Source: Diorhabda sublineata
Taxonomy: Eukaryota > Arthropoda > Insecta > Coleoptera > Chrysomelidae
DNA: 64,000 nucleotides
Reading direction: 5' to 3'
Assembly: GCF_026230105.1 (NCBI RefSeq)
Contig: NC_079475.1
Span: 34,656,086-34,720,085 of the forward strand
Shown here: positions 34,015-46,035 of the stretch, piece by piece
How the letters are laid out: each line of letters begins with the position of its first letter
How positions within the stretch are numbered: the first letter of the stretch is position 1
Notes under the pieces: generated by a model
What the model was told of the DNA's origin: nothing
Databases searched by the model: none
Seen by the model: the letters and a program-made list of their open reading frames with translations, nothing else
Made by a program: the position numbers and the translations under genes

Positions 34015-35728
34015 TCACGCTTCCAAATATTGAGGTTCATAATCCCAAGAATATCTCTTAGCAAGGTATCTATAAAAAAATAAATTATAATCTAGAGTGA
34101 AGCTTATATAAAAAATATACTAACAAGCATCGATTAAAAATAAGTCACTCAATTACAGCAAAGTTACTGAAATATGGAAGAAAGCCTTACAAAGATACTC
34201 AATTTGAAAATTGATTTTTGGAATCGATGAATTCAATGCCTTTTAAAAGAAAAAAACAAATTTAAAACGTCGCAATTCATAACTAATTAGTCCCAGACGA
34301 TGATACATAAGTATTCGAAAGCTCGGAAATATATTAGAGTTAGTACACTTTGGTGTTTCATTCTGTCACAATCCCACTACGAAAACTTTTATAATCTAGC
34401 TGACAAAGACTTCGTTTCATATATTTAGGTTGGGGAATTAGATGCTGGTCAATAGTGATAATTGGTCGCTAGGACTGATCTGATTGCTTCCTCCCGCGAA
34501 TGATCTTTTGAATGCTGTGTAGATTCAGAAGTCAATGCCAAATGCATGGCAAAGTGCTATTAGGGATACTGGATTGTGAAAATTATCGTGCAATTTCCCT
34601 TTTTAGCATCAAAGTACTCTCCAATATGGCTCAAATTTTTACTATCAGGAATGTCTCTTTTTAACAAAACATCACACGTTTCATAGATTTTAAGCAACTT
34701 TACTATTGTATGTAAAGAGAAAAAATGTACTATATGTTAAATTATTTTGAAGTACCTAAAAAAATTACGAGACTGTTAAAAATACAGAAAAAGTTGTAAC
34801 CAAATTGACGTGTCCTAAGAGTGTGAACACTGAATTTAAATTGTATGATGGCTCGTTATTTAAATTTGAATATAGACGTACTCCTGTTTCGAAACAACTA
34901 GTAAATTTATTATTTCTTCGCTCAAACGTTGCAATAAGTTTACATAATATTCGCCATTGATAGTTTTTCTTTTTCGAGATAATCAATGAACATTATCTCA
35001 CGCGCATTCCAAAAACCGACGCCTGCAAGTGGAGTGGTCTTTGAAGCCGATTCTTTCTTTTCAGTCCATTGTTTTTGTTTCGGATATGACGTGATGGATC
35101 CACGTTTAATCCATAATTATAAAACTGCTTTATTTCTGTGAAACATTGCCAAACACTCGACAGCAACATCTTCGTTGCGCAGTGCAAAAACAGCGTCGAA
35201 TAGAATGTCGTAAGCGATATTTAGAGCTTTGCCACTAGGATCAAGAAAGTGTAATTCGATCAATAGCAACGGGTGATGAATCTATGGTCTTTTACTATGA
35301 TCCGACATCTAAAACACTTTGGAACTTGCATCTCTATTATTCACTTGACGCATTACTTAACTACATCTGCAACGATCTGTCTGTAGACTGTATGAAGTGA
35401 ACTTTCAGTTTTTTTGTCAAATATCAATCAAAAGAATATTGTTTTCTAATAACTTCATTGGTTAGTATGGAATGATTTTTAATGTGTTTTTAAACTATAT
35501 AAGGAATTTACAAAATTTTCCAATAAAATGTTACAGAGTTATTTTGATGATCTGAATCGTTAATATTTTTTTGTTTTATGATGCTTATTTTTATACTATA
35601 ATGTCCTATTTGGAGAAAATAATAACTTTATTGCTTATAAAACCGAAGTAATAAATTTAAGTGAAGGTTATAAAAGAAGCATCAAAATTCCTAATTAATA
35701 ATTTAATAACACAAATAAAAAAATTTGG

Positions 35729-35759
<31 letters not shown>

Positions 35760-36377
35760 ATAACTATCATTTAGTAAAATGTTAGTATAATAGAAGAGTT
35801 GTTCCTAGAACGATTACTATTTTGACAAACACAAAAAGTTGAATCATAATGTAATTTATCCAATAAGTTCGCTCAAAACTGAGTTGACTTGGAAAATTTT
35901 GATAATAACCAACGAGCTGGCAACTAAAAATTACCTATGTTCATATTATAATAATTAAATAAAAATAAAATAACTATATAAATTGACGCTTCAATGCCGT
36001 TTAAAAGAAAAAAACCAAATTTAAAACGTCGCAATTCATAACTACTTAATCCCAGACGATGATACATAAGTATTCGAAAACTAGGAAATATATTAGAGTT
36101 AGTACACTTTAGTGTTTAAGTTTGCTACATTCCCACTACGAAAACTCTGATAATATAGTGCTCTATATTAATTAGAATTAGATGCTGGTCAATAGTGATA
36201 TTTCAGGAGGATTTTCTCCTCCTTTATACATGAACTTTTTTTCAATGTTGAGCTGAGAACTAATGATAAAAATGTTGTTTAAATCTATAAATGACTTACC
36301 TCAGACCATCAGTGTACGAACGCTGTAGAGCTCTTTTGGCTGCAACTCCTCTACATATTGGAGCATATAAGTGTATC
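34015..36377 (-). CDS. Unrecognised gene, last two exons
   Basis: On the minus strand an exon 36377-36300 (after TTTTCTCAAG, before GTAAGT) and a terminal exon 34069-34015 (after TTTTTATAG, stop TGA) join in phase. They give 43 residues: IHLYAPICRGVAAKR, ALQRSYTDGLR, then YLAKRYSWDYEPQYLEA at the C-terminus. Both exons have good splice sites, and the composition is far from that of the flanking intron-like DNA. The exon phase works on both sides (two bases are needed from the previous exon). The 2.2-kb intron holds a repeat pair and a mariner remnant. I do not recognise the protein and could not find earlier exons upstream on this strand. The aromatic, charged tail suggests a conserved C-terminus. 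Confidence 0.5.
34229..34465. repeat. Direct repeat, left copy
   Basis: About 230 bases shared with 35985-36205: TTTTAAAAGAAAAAAAC, ACGTCGCAATTCATAACTA, CAGACGATGATACATAAG, TATTCGAAAGCTCGG and AATTAGATGCTGGTCAATAG in the same order. An inverted partial copy lies near 4.5 kb. Confidence 0.85.
34750..35215 (-). pseudogene. mariner transposase remnant between direct repeats
   Basis: Minus-strand frames give IRNKNNGLKRKNR (normally ETK.QS..W), PLAGVGFWNARE and IMFIDYLEKEKLS (normally K.M..VFWD..GI.FIDYL.KG.TI). Then come ANIM and a broken middle part ending in KFSVHTL. Stops and shifts throughout. Confidence 0.65.
35728..35758. repeat. (TA)n microsatellite
   Basis: About 14 TA units. Confidence 0.95.
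35985..36205. repeat. Direct repeat, right copy
   Basis: Second copy of the 34229-34465 repeat in the same orientation, about 1.75 kb away. Differences are scattered single bases (for example GAAAACTAGG for GAAAGCTCGG) and a changed middle part. Confidence 0.85.
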
Positions 36378-36379
36378 CT

Positions 36380-37225
36380 TGAGAAAATTACAAAATTTAG
36401 ATAAAATTTAAATGTAAACCATCTAAAATAACGATATCACTTTTATTCTGTTTTGAAAACAGATATTTCTGATTTACATAAAAAAACTAACGCTTTATCC
36501 AACCAATTCATTTTTAAATTTTTTTAGTATTATATCTAACCTCCATCTAGCTTTGTCTATGGTTTTCTTTGATATGTCGTCTATTATTTTCAGAACGATT
36601 CCTTACAATTCTGAATTTTGTAGCGCCGGCGCTAACAATTTGTCAGTATTTTTAAGAAACCTGTGAAGGTTTCATCAAATATTTCCCCTATTCTGAGTTT
36701 ATGTTAATTGTATACTTGAAAATAAATTTTTATACAGGTGCCTACATGGTTTTAATTCTTCAAAAATTGTCTGGGACCTCACAACTTTTGTTCAATGAAA
36801 TCAATCTTTTACAATCACAAAAACTGCTATGCTACTGCTACTCGACAGACATCACATGCAAAAGTAATCTGGGGCCTTTCAAGAAATATCTACTAGTCCA
36901 CATTTTAAGCATCTGTATTATTCTTTGTCTTTGATTTTAGCACCTGGATAACATGCATAAAAAAACCAATGGTGCAGCACGTCTGCAACAAGAATTCCGA
37001 GTCATGAAATACCTAATTTTAATTTAGCACCTAAATTTTCAATATTTGCCTCGAGAGAGCCCCCTAATATTACATCGCATAGGGTCCGTGGTGGCTAGCT
37101 CCGCTACTAGTTTCAAGAGTTCTCGGTCGCACTAGCATTATAGTATGCAAAGCTCCATTTGAGACTGACTCTCAGATTTTTATCATATTTACCATTTTAT
37201 TCTAGTACCTGCCCTTTTTTATATG
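36380..37225. other. No gene seen
   Basis: AT-rich. One GC-rich palindrome-like word, GTAGCGCCGGCGCTAAC, near 36620. No upstream exon for the neighbouring gene could be recognised. Confidence 0.35.
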
Positions 37226-37227
37226 AT

Positions 37228-38155
37228 TTTATATAATATATGAGGTGTCTCATTAATCATTCAAAGTATAGCCCATCGTTTTCTATGGTTTTAACCCAAT
37301 GTTAGACAAGCTCTTGTAAACCTTGATTGAACTATCCTTTTTTTATAATTGTTCATTTAATCAAAAAACTAGCATGTCCATCAGATGTCGAAACTAAACA
37401 AAAATCAAAGACAAGTCAAAACAAAACAAGCATTCAATACCGACAAAGACAACGCACGAAATGTCAACACACGACCGTCTCCTACGACTACTACTACTGT
37501 ACTATTCCTTGGGTTTGCCAAAAATTGTCACACTGCATTTTCATCATCTGCTTTGGATTCAAAATTGGTCCCATGGACCTGAATAAATACTAATCTGCCG
37601 GTACAGGCTCTGGACTAAATGCTGGATGGAGTAGGAGTTCAATATCACCTAGTTCTTCAATCTTATTTGTCATAAATTTCTTTACATATGGTTTAGCATT
37701 GTCTTGTTGTAAGAAAACCTGTTTTCGGTTAACTAAACAATGATATATCAGATGTCCACTATATACCTCGGCATGGATTGCGCGACCATCTGGAATAATT
37801 CCCAGGCACACGAAACCTTCATAACTAAACAAAACCTCTCATTTTAATGGGTTCTGCTAATTTTCCTTTGTCTAACTACTGACTTTCCATGTTCGGATTG
37901 CTTAGATAAATCCATTGCCCATCACAAGTACCAATGCGTCTAATAACTATCTTCTGGAAAGGAAACTGATTACATACCTCGCCAGTTAATCGGCGAGTGC
38001 TGATACTAGATTGGTTTTCTAATGTTTTCCTTGTAACCTCAAAATCCCTCCCAGGTCAACGACCTGAGTGCGAACAATCTTCAAGTGCCAGATAAAGATG
38101 ATTAAACCAAAACCGTGCCGTTCGATCATATTTACTTTGATTCATATAGTAATAT
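37228..38155 (-). mobile_element. mariner element remnant
   Basis: The minus strand runs through most of a mariner transposase: NQSKYDRTARFWFNHL (a weak start), then RIGTCDGQWIYLSN (normally IVTGDEKWI.Y, first Asp). Next come YEGFVCLGIIPDGRAI, VFLQQDNAKPYV (second Asp), IEELGDIELLLHPAF, SPEPVPAD and YLFRSM (third Asp region). After a 170-base interruption it closes FNQGLQELV and KTIENDGLYFE. The 3' terminus at about 37228 reads TGAGGTGTCTCATTAATCA, a plausible terminal repeat; the 5' terminus is not found. Confidence 0.8.
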
Positions 38156-38159
38156 TGTG

Positions 38160-39055
38160 TCAGCTATAATTTATTATAATAACAGAATTACTGAAGAACA
38201 GAATAATAACAGAAACTAGGATAAGGTGGATAATAACAATTTATATTTGGTTTGATACAAATAAACCTGGAATTCATTAAAAAATTGCGACGTATGTGAG
38301 TACCTCTCACAGAATCTCGAAAATACTGAGAAAATTCGTGAAGGATTTCATCGATGAATACGAATATGAAACATACAGATTTCTTCTATTTTATAATCTC
38401 TCGTTTCTTCTTTATTGGCATAGTTTCAAAATTGCGTAACAACCTCAAGAGACTGAGATATTTCATTCGATGCAAGCAATTGTCCAATATATATTGCTTG
38501 TGCCCTTGAATAAAAGGACGAAGTTAGATACAATATTTGAAGAAGCTGATTCCTTTCTACTATTCAAGATGTATACTTTTAACGCTAATTTGTAAAAGAA
38601 CTTGTAAATGAGAAATTAATGACTAGTTATGAGATCGACAACCTCACACATGTCGTTATATTCAATTCATTGAATAATTTGATAATTATTATGAATATCA
38701 AATGAAGAGAAGTCTTCCGCTTGTAAATGTGAAATGTTTTCCTCAAATATTCATAAACATTTATTGTCACAACTTTTACTGACTTGGATTTCCATATTAA
38801 TTAGAAACTCATTGCGCAATTTTGGAAACTATTTCGGGTTGGGTTCAAAAAACAATGCAAACTAGTTATCTAAAGATAGCTTTAAAAATACGAGTTCATC
38901 TACGATAATAGAAAATAAAACTTAATTTTAATTTTCAGAATTTCAGAACTACAAACTTGATTACAGATCTACAGATTCTAATATAAACCGAAATTGTTGA
39001 ATAATCGCGCAAAAATTTAGTGTCGTACAAGTGGCTGCACTGGCTGCTAGACTGG
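38160..39055. other. No gene assigned
   Basis: AT-rich. A plus-strand frame near 38295-38440 reads RISKILRKFVKDFIDEYEY before losing resemblance to coding sequence; not identified. Confidence 0.35.
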
Positions 39056-39059
39056 TCTG

Positions 39060-39700
39060 TTACAAAGCGTGGAGAACAGCAGCATTTTTCGTTTTTTGAT
39101 CAAAGATAATGTAAAATCTGAGGTAATTTATTCAAAGTTACTCGGGGATGAGTGCTTCTGCTAGACTCAAGTATATGAATGATGATTCGCTTTCCGAAAG
39201 GTCCGAGAAGTGGTGGCAAACTTGCCACATCCGTAGTACCCCATAACAAGCGTTACCACTAAAAACGTTAGCACTGTCTCATTTTAGGAGACCGACGCAG
39301 TACTGTACTCGATATTTCTGAAAGATTGGACATCAACATAGATAGTATTGAGTAAATAATTCAATAACGGCTCGCTTACCGCAAAATTTCAGCCAGATGA
39401 GTGCCAAGACTGAATTTTGAGCAAAAGAGAACAAGCTGGGAAGTTTTCACGCGTTTTCTATAGCGGTATGAAGAGGAAGGAGAAAATTTACTGCACTGAA
39501 TATTCACCACAGACGAGACCACTATATTCCGGAGAGAGAGAGAGAGAGAGAAAGCGCACCAGTTAAAGCGAAGGTTACTCTGTCGATGTGTTGTGTACCG
39601 AGTTTTGGGACATGAGTGCAGTAATTTCTGTTGATTTTCTCACTAAACAACGACATGTGAACGTGCAGTATTATAGTAATAGTAGTGCATCAGACCGCCT
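39060..39700 (+). pseudogene. mariner transposase remnant
   Basis: Plus-strand frames read GDRRSTVLDISERLDINIDS, RLAYRKISARWVPR (normally LG.RKVSA.WVPR, the linker of mariner proteins), LNFEQKRTSWEVF (normally L...QK..RV.......) and FTTDETTIF (normally IVTGDETW). A GA microsatellite at about 39534-39551 interrupts it, followed by APVKAKVTLSM and KQRHVNVQYYSN. Multiple stops. Confidence 0.7.
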
Positions 39701-40299
39701 ACAGCTTGGCTTAAGATGGAAACGTTGAACGGATTAGATTGGGAAACATCCTCCTTATAGTCCCGAATTGTCGCCGTGCGACTAATACTTATTTGGCCCA
39801 TAGGAAGAGGCACTTGGCACTGACTGCGAATCGAAAACAATGCGGAGGTAGAATCCTCAGTACATGACAAGCCGAGAAATTTTCACGAGAAAGACATCCG
39901 AAAGCTTCCGGAGAGGTGTGTAGAGTGTGACGAAGTCTAGAAAAACTATAAAAAAAAATTGAACCTCTTCCTTCTAGAATAAATGCTTTACAAAAATAAT
40001 GCTCCAAAACTATTATTATATTCTCACCTGCAGTCGATAGTTTGTGGTCTTGAAGATATCTCAACGATTGTTATCACAAATAAGCAGACAAATAGTAGAA
40101 ACTTGCAGTATCTTGAAGAATGTCCTCGACAATACTTTTGCTATAACAAATCCATAATTATTAAAAATAGAACATAAAGAATTATATTTGGAATTTTGAA
40201 AAAGATGTTTATCGTTGTTAATTAGGTTTTTCCCTTCTTCAAATATACTAAAATTAATAACATGATTTAAACCTACTTTATACAATAAATCTCCGAATC

Positions 40300-40920
40300 C
40301 AGATCCAACAAGGCCAAATTCGAACTGGGATGGATGAAGGCAAGAGCACCTCAAGCAACAGTTATCTCTGAGGTACTCTAGAGTATCTATACGGCAGGCA
40401 TCCCCAAGACGGACAAGACCCTGGCAGCAGTCTACGTAAACGATACCGTCATAGCTATCAGAGCACTCCACCAGTGATGGAAATACGAAAAAAGATATGG
40501 CCACGACGCAGAGAAAACCTAAGCTATATTCTCCAAAAAAAAAGAAGATACCAGAATACAACGTGAACTTAGCGGAAGCAGAAATCACCAGGATTACCAA
40601 GCACCACATCGGCTACATTGTGTACTAGTCTAAGAAGTTAAGAGGATGACTAGCAGGACTCATCGTAAGACGATGCAATCTAGAACTAAAAACTAAGCTT
40701 CACCCTATTAGAGCTATCCTTATCATACTGAAGCATCTAGTGCATGAGAATACACTACCATAGCGAAAGAAGGTCCAGGCAAAGCAAAATATTAACTAAG
40801 CAAACAGTGAACGCTACTTGGTACATCAGGATCTAGTAGATCTACTAAGAGCTGTATGAAAAGAAGATATTAAATATCATGGAGCTAAAAGAAAATTTCA
40901 AGAGACACTCAACTGAGAGA
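40300..40920 (+). pseudogene. Jockey-type LINE reverse transcriptase remnant
   Basis: In broken plus-strand frames: VLYSIYTAGIPKTDKTLAAV, then YVNDTVIAIRA (normally YADDTAI, the catalytic motif with its first Asp changed to Asn). After this come AIFSKKKKIPEYNVNL, ITKHHIGYIV and RCNLELKTKLHPIRAIL. This is the RT palm through thumb of a Jockey-like element. Dead. Confidence 0.7.
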
Positions 40921-41349
40921 GCTGACAGATTACATCAGAACAGCTGGACCACGACCAGCAATGAAAAAAAAGGATGAGAAAAAACAAAGAAGAGGGACCA
41001 TATATATGAAAGGATCTTGAATAGAGACAGCTTTAGCAAGTGGATCCACGGTTTAAAGTCGTTTTTAGTCGTAGTATGATTTTTCTGCGAAAAAATCTGA
41101 TGTAAAAGAATATTAATATTAAATTTCAATGTATTTTTACAAAATATATTCATTCTCAAAAGGAAATTATAGTGCTTATTTTAATTAATTATTCTGGCCA
41201 AAGTGATATATTTGAGATTTTTAAAAACCTCATAATACACTCACAAACAAACAACGAAGAAAGTGAAGAAAAGAATATAATTAGTAAATTTGGTTATTGT
41301 AAAATGGATGTGGTTAAAAAACTGAAATATACATATATATCCTATAGTC

Positions 41350-41875
41350 CCCCCTTTCCGAGATATCACTCTTAAAAAATGACAACTAAAATTGAGTTTT
41401 TTTTTCCTAAAATTTCAATAATAGTATAAACTTGAAATTCTATAATGGTAAGGACTAACTACGGGTATTTTTTCAATATTCCTTCCACATTATAAGAGGG
41501 TGAATCGTATTACATTTTACATCTTTACAGTTTTCCAATCAATTTATTAATAAAATCATAAGTTATTGATTTTGGGAAAAAATATTTTTAAATAAAACAA
41601 GTAAACTTCACCTTGAAAAAAAGTTTTGATATAAAATAAAGTAAGGGTTGCTAATTTCACCTCCGTATAATGTAATAAGAATATCTAAAAAATTACAGAA
41701 GTTTCTAGCATTACTGGAATTTTAGAAAAAAATATACAAACTCAATTTTAATCACCACTTTTTGAGGGTGATATCTCGGAAAGGGTTGGGCCGAGAAAAT
41801 TTCGTTATAGGAAAGGTCCATATCAATGTCATACGAGCAATCACCTCGCATGAATTTATAGACACCCTGTATAAA
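41350..41875. mobile_element. Inverted-repeat element, CCGAGATATCAC arms
   Basis: The left arm at about 41357-41405 (CTTTCCGAGATATCACTC, then AACTAAAATTGAGTTTTTT) is the reverse complement of the right arm at about 41727-41790 (AAACTCAATTTTAATCACCA, then GGGTGATATCTCGGAAAGGG). The right side ends ATAGACACCCTGTAT, a terminal word common in insect elements. No frame of note inside. Confidence 0.6.
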
Positions 41876-41879
41876 TTTT

Positions 41880-42640
41880 AAATTACTGAACAAAATCTAC
41901 ACGAAAAATCTTCGAAAATTGTTTAATAGTAAAATTTTGTGATTATATGATATCCTAAGACAATCTAGAAGAAAACATCAAGTGAAACCAAAATGTCAAA
42001 TGAAACTTTCAAATTAATGCATTGAATTGGAAAAATGAAAGAAAATTGACAATTTTGGTCAACGAAGCTTTAATTTCAGTTAAATGAATTGTTCTACGCA
42101 AATTTATAACTAAGAATAATATATATATCATTCATATTCAATATATGTATTATTATTTAGAATCAAAAAGCACAAAATTAGTAATTTTCGTAATCGTCAG
42201 ATTAAAAACAACCATTATTGTTGATGGAATTTACTCTTACCATTTTGAATGAACTTTTGCAGAACAAACACAATATCCAAAAGAAGGATGGAATCAGAAA
42301 ATTTACACAATTTCCCGAAGTGAGATGAATTCAAATTTAACTAGTAAATATATACATGGTAAGAAAACTTGGAGCTTGCGCAATAAGCGAATTTTCTCTA
42401 AATGGCGATGTACTAAAATTCAATGGGGTGTGAATTTCCCTCGATTCACGTACTAAGTTTGCTATTAGTTTTAATATGGACCGGACGGTTATGGGATGTT
42501 ATGTTCAATAGCTGAAATAGTTTAAGATGTCTAAATATTTCCACCAGTAGCGTTCGAGATAATTGTAAAAAAGGTAATTACTAAAAAAACTAAAAAACAA
42601 AGTTTTAGCGTATTCTTTCAATCATATCTTTTGTCGTGGG
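41880..42640. other. No gene seen
   Basis: AT-rich; partly the likely 3' flank of the transposase piece that follows. Confidence 0.35.
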
Positions 42641-42654
42641 TCTGTTGGTGTAAA

Positions 42655-42835
42655 CGGAATATTTTATTCAGCTCCCCAAATACAAATATAAGTTAGGTTT
42701 GAAGATCTGGGTGGCCAAATAAATAAAATATCCACATCCACATATCAGGGTATGTTTGATCTAAAAAATGCCGAACATATACGGAATAATGTGCTGAACA
42801 ACCATTTCGTTGTTCTTGTGAGCTGGGTCACAAGC
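42655..42835 (-). pseudogene. DDE transposase end (DFFLWG..LK type)
   Basis: The minus strand reads VRHFLDQTYPDMWMW, FYLFGHPDLQT, stop, LIFVFGELNKIFRLHQ. This follows the order V..FLD..FP.RWIGR, WP.RSPDLTPLDFFLWG and LK..VY of the same transposase group as the 12.4-kb remnant, with the last catalytic Asp lost. Confidence 0.55.
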
Positions 42836-43044
42836 TTCAGCGAAGTTTATAAAAAAAATTATGAAGGATGGATATACTTTCAATTAGTAACATAATATCA
42901 CTTGTGGTTTTCCTAATTTCCTTTCCCATTTTAATTTTCGGACTATACTTTCTAAGTCTTCAAGTATGACCAGAGCTGGAGAAGGAACCATTTGTAGATT
43001 TCCAAAGCAACAAAAGATGGGAGTATTCATAGTTCATAGCTACA

Positions 43045-43600
43045 TTTTGGGTGACCAAAGGGCCGTTGAACACATAGGCCTTCAGATAGGCCCATCGTAC
43101 CCCGCTTGACGTTCAGGCTCTTTGGCTTGAACCCATTATGTCATCAAGCAAGCTGTGGGGCTTGTCCAAGTGTTTAAATCGCGCTCGTGTGAGTGCAGAG
43201 CGGGTTTCATCTACCTCTATGCATCAACAGCACAACGGATCGTAGAAGATACTCCTAGTGTGAAGATGGCATCTTATAAGGCAGTGTCCCGTTAAAAATT
43301 TTGGTCACTAGTCAGATTTCGCACCTGTTTAGTTGGAGCTATTGTTTGGTGTGAGATGCACAAGGTGTCTCTATCCATTTCTGCCAAGTCCTCCTTACTA
43401 GTGGACCGTTGAGAGACGCGATAACAACACTTTTAGCTAAACCAAGGAGGGGTTCTGGGCCCATCGGTGAGTTCGCCGATCCTAGTCTGGCGAGTGAGTT
43501 CGCTTATCCTAGTCTGGCGAGTGAGTTCGCTTCATCGTTGTCTTTGTTGCCCGATTGATGAGGTACTCAAACGAGCTGGATCTTGCAACCATCACTCACC
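43045..43600 (-). pseudogene. LINE RNase H and C-terminal remnant
   Basis: The minus strand reads VPHQSGNKDNDEANSLARLG (normally VPGHSGI.GNE.AD.LAR.G, the RNase H motif with its catalytic Asp now Asn), repeated twice more in part. Then come PMGPEPLLGLAKSVV, WQKWIETPCASH and QVRNLTSDQNF (normally L..LTRKQ.R.LTGLLTGH). Broken frames follow. It belongs to a LINE group with RNase H (R1/I type). Confidence 0.7.
43470..43535 (+). repeat. ~27-bp tandem repeat within the RNase H remnant
   Basis: GAGTTCGCTTATCCTAGTCTGGC-type units occur twice and a half in a row, which duplicates the ANSLARLG codons. Confidence 0.85.
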
Positions 43601-43984
43601 CTATTTTGTAGGACTTTCTTGTAATTTCCTACCCATACGTATAGACGGCACTACGAAACAACTAATCCGAAGAAAAGTGCGTTCATTTTATTTACAAGAA
43701 ATACATTTAGCATGCATTAATGGAGACGAAACAATGCCAAACATTGGAAAGAAACAAATTGTGGAAAACTTCACATAAATTAAACTTCTTTTAGGAGAAA
43801 AAAAAGGATCGAAAAACTATGCGTTGAATGAGGTTTCTTAGAATTTATTTCAGATGCTACAAGAATTACTATGAAGAAATATTCCATTTTTAGGGTGGGT
43901 TTAAAGCAGCCATGACCTATCGTCCATAGAGAGGATAGCATAAAATAAAATGGACGTTCGTGCATCTCCTGCAAATTCAGTGAA

Positions 43985-44112
43985 AGAATCGAAAGCCAGC
44001 TTTCGAGAAATATGGCATAGATTCATGGCATAAGACTATCAAGCACTTGTAAATACAATGTCTAAGAGAATCCATGACGTTACTCCAGCTAAAGGCGATG
44101 TAACGCAATGAC
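43985..44112 (+). pseudogene. Tc1-like transposase C-terminus
   Basis: The frame QALVNTMSKRIHDVTP, AKGDVTQ, stop matches the end of Tc1 transposases (LV.SMP.RL.AVI.AKG). Only about 35 codons are left. Confidence 0.6.
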
Positions 44113-44114
44113 AA

Positions 44115-45780
44115 TGAATATCGTTAATGTTAGTGGAAAATTATTTATCTGAAGTAAATGTATATATAATTATTAATATTGGTTGTTAGCTAAATTGTTG
44201 ATGAAACCCTTGATGAAAAATTGAAAAATCTTCTGCATTTTATGACCAGGATGTTTTTTAAAATTTTAAATATTTGCCAATTGAAATGGGACGGGGCTGC
44301 TTAATAAAACAAGTTTTGAGAATATGACAAAGAGACTAAACGAGGCAGAAACATTTGCTTTATAATCTTTATGATAGTGATGGGATCAGATGAAAAACCC
44401 AATGATTACAAGTTTTATCTGGTAAAAAGCAGGATGTATAAAAGTTTCTATGTCTATTCGTCTATTAAATAGCCACATGTATTAATTATACAAAAGTTTA
44501 ATTGTTGAAATGGAAAGAGACCTTTACAGTTTTGCCCACCCTGAACCGAATAGAATACATGTATAAAACTTAGCAAGGGAAATCCATTAAGTGAAATATT
44601 GTTCATAAATTGGTTTATTAAAAAAGTGCTTCAGGATTTTTTAATCCCCATAATTAGTTCATGAATTATTATATGGTCCCACTGTATAATTTGCTGCTGC
44701 GAATTATAATTATGAAAATAAGCTTGGTAATGTGTTTACTTCAGTTTCAAAGAAGTTGAACATAATTTTCTACTTATCTGTCTATTTGTGTTCAAGTTAT
44801 AGCACCAAAAATTCGTTCCTTCTGCAACTAAGTACATTTTGCCACTTTAGAGTTTAAATGACAACACAAAGAGCATTAAATCCTTATTAGGTTCATTGGA
44901 GTTGAACTATTTAACATTATGAGTAATTTTCATTCACAGCAAACATTACAATAGACAGTGTAATGTCTTACATAAAATATGTTTCTTCTATAAAAAAAAA
45001 TAATCCAAAATCGCCTATTAACCACATCAAAAATAACGAAAACTTTTGTTATATAATTTACCCGCCACAGTAAGTAGACATTTTCTATATAGTTTGCGAC
45101 AGACCGACACATTATTTCAGAACATTAAGTTCGATTGTCAATAATTTTTAATATATTAACCCTTGTCCAGATATCTATACGAGCAGTTAATTGACACTAA
45201 ATGAATATGTAGGAATCGTAAAAATCGCTTATATATTCATTAGATAATATTCATCAATAAAACATTGAACAACTTATATTGCCCAAACTCCTAACGTATA
45301 AAAAGCCTTTTTCATTTAGAAAAGCATCTTATATGCTAATATTAGAAATCTTCGGTTTTAAAAATTTCAATGTTTGAAATACACACAAGATACCTTAAAA
45401 GAGAAAGACGAAGATGTAGTAGGTCGTAATTAATGAAAAATCTAACAAAATCTTTAATTCAGATCAAAGGTAATAAGTAAATTTTAGTACTACAATTTAA
45501 ATTGTATTAATAAAAAACGTCATATTCGAAAACACGCCCTTAGTCTGGTCATTTGGTAATTTCACCTAGGAAGGTTTCTAAGAGTTTTAAAAATTGGTGA
45601 TTCTATAGATTTCGACATGCTCTTTTTGAATTTTCACTTTGTCGTCTCGTATGTTTGCCACTCGCGCCAGCATATTACGAAAATAGCAATAAAAAACTCA
45701 AATACTCAACTCAAAAAAAATAGTTCTGTAATAAATTAAACTAGAGAAAATTTCCTAAAATTTATGCTCTAACTTTTTTT
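44115..45780. other. No gene seen
   Basis: AT-rich, no recognised frame or repeat. Confidence 0.4.
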
Positions 45781-45784
45781 CTGT

Positions 45785-46035
45785 AGAATCTATAGTTTCA
45801 ACGTGTCAAGTGTTAGAGGCACGTTTGTTTTTAGTATACTTCCCTCGTCACCCGAACCATCGATATCTCATTGAATAACGAGACAATCACCTTCATCTCC
45901 AGCTACAAACACCCCCACCAAACACTTTCTGACGATCTTCTTGAATATGAATACACTCTCCCTAGAGTCATCATAATAGGTGACTTCAACTCCAGGAATT
46001 CTCCCAGATCCATCAGATGAAACCTTACCACACAC
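45785..46035 (+). pseudogene. LINE endonuclease (EEP) fragment
   Basis: The plus strand reads LNNETITFISSYKHPHQTL, then LPRVIIIGDFNSRNSP. This is the I.SIYRPP and IIGDFNA block of the apurinic-like endonuclease of LINEs, with the catalytic Asp and Asn kept. A stop follows. Confidence 0.65.
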
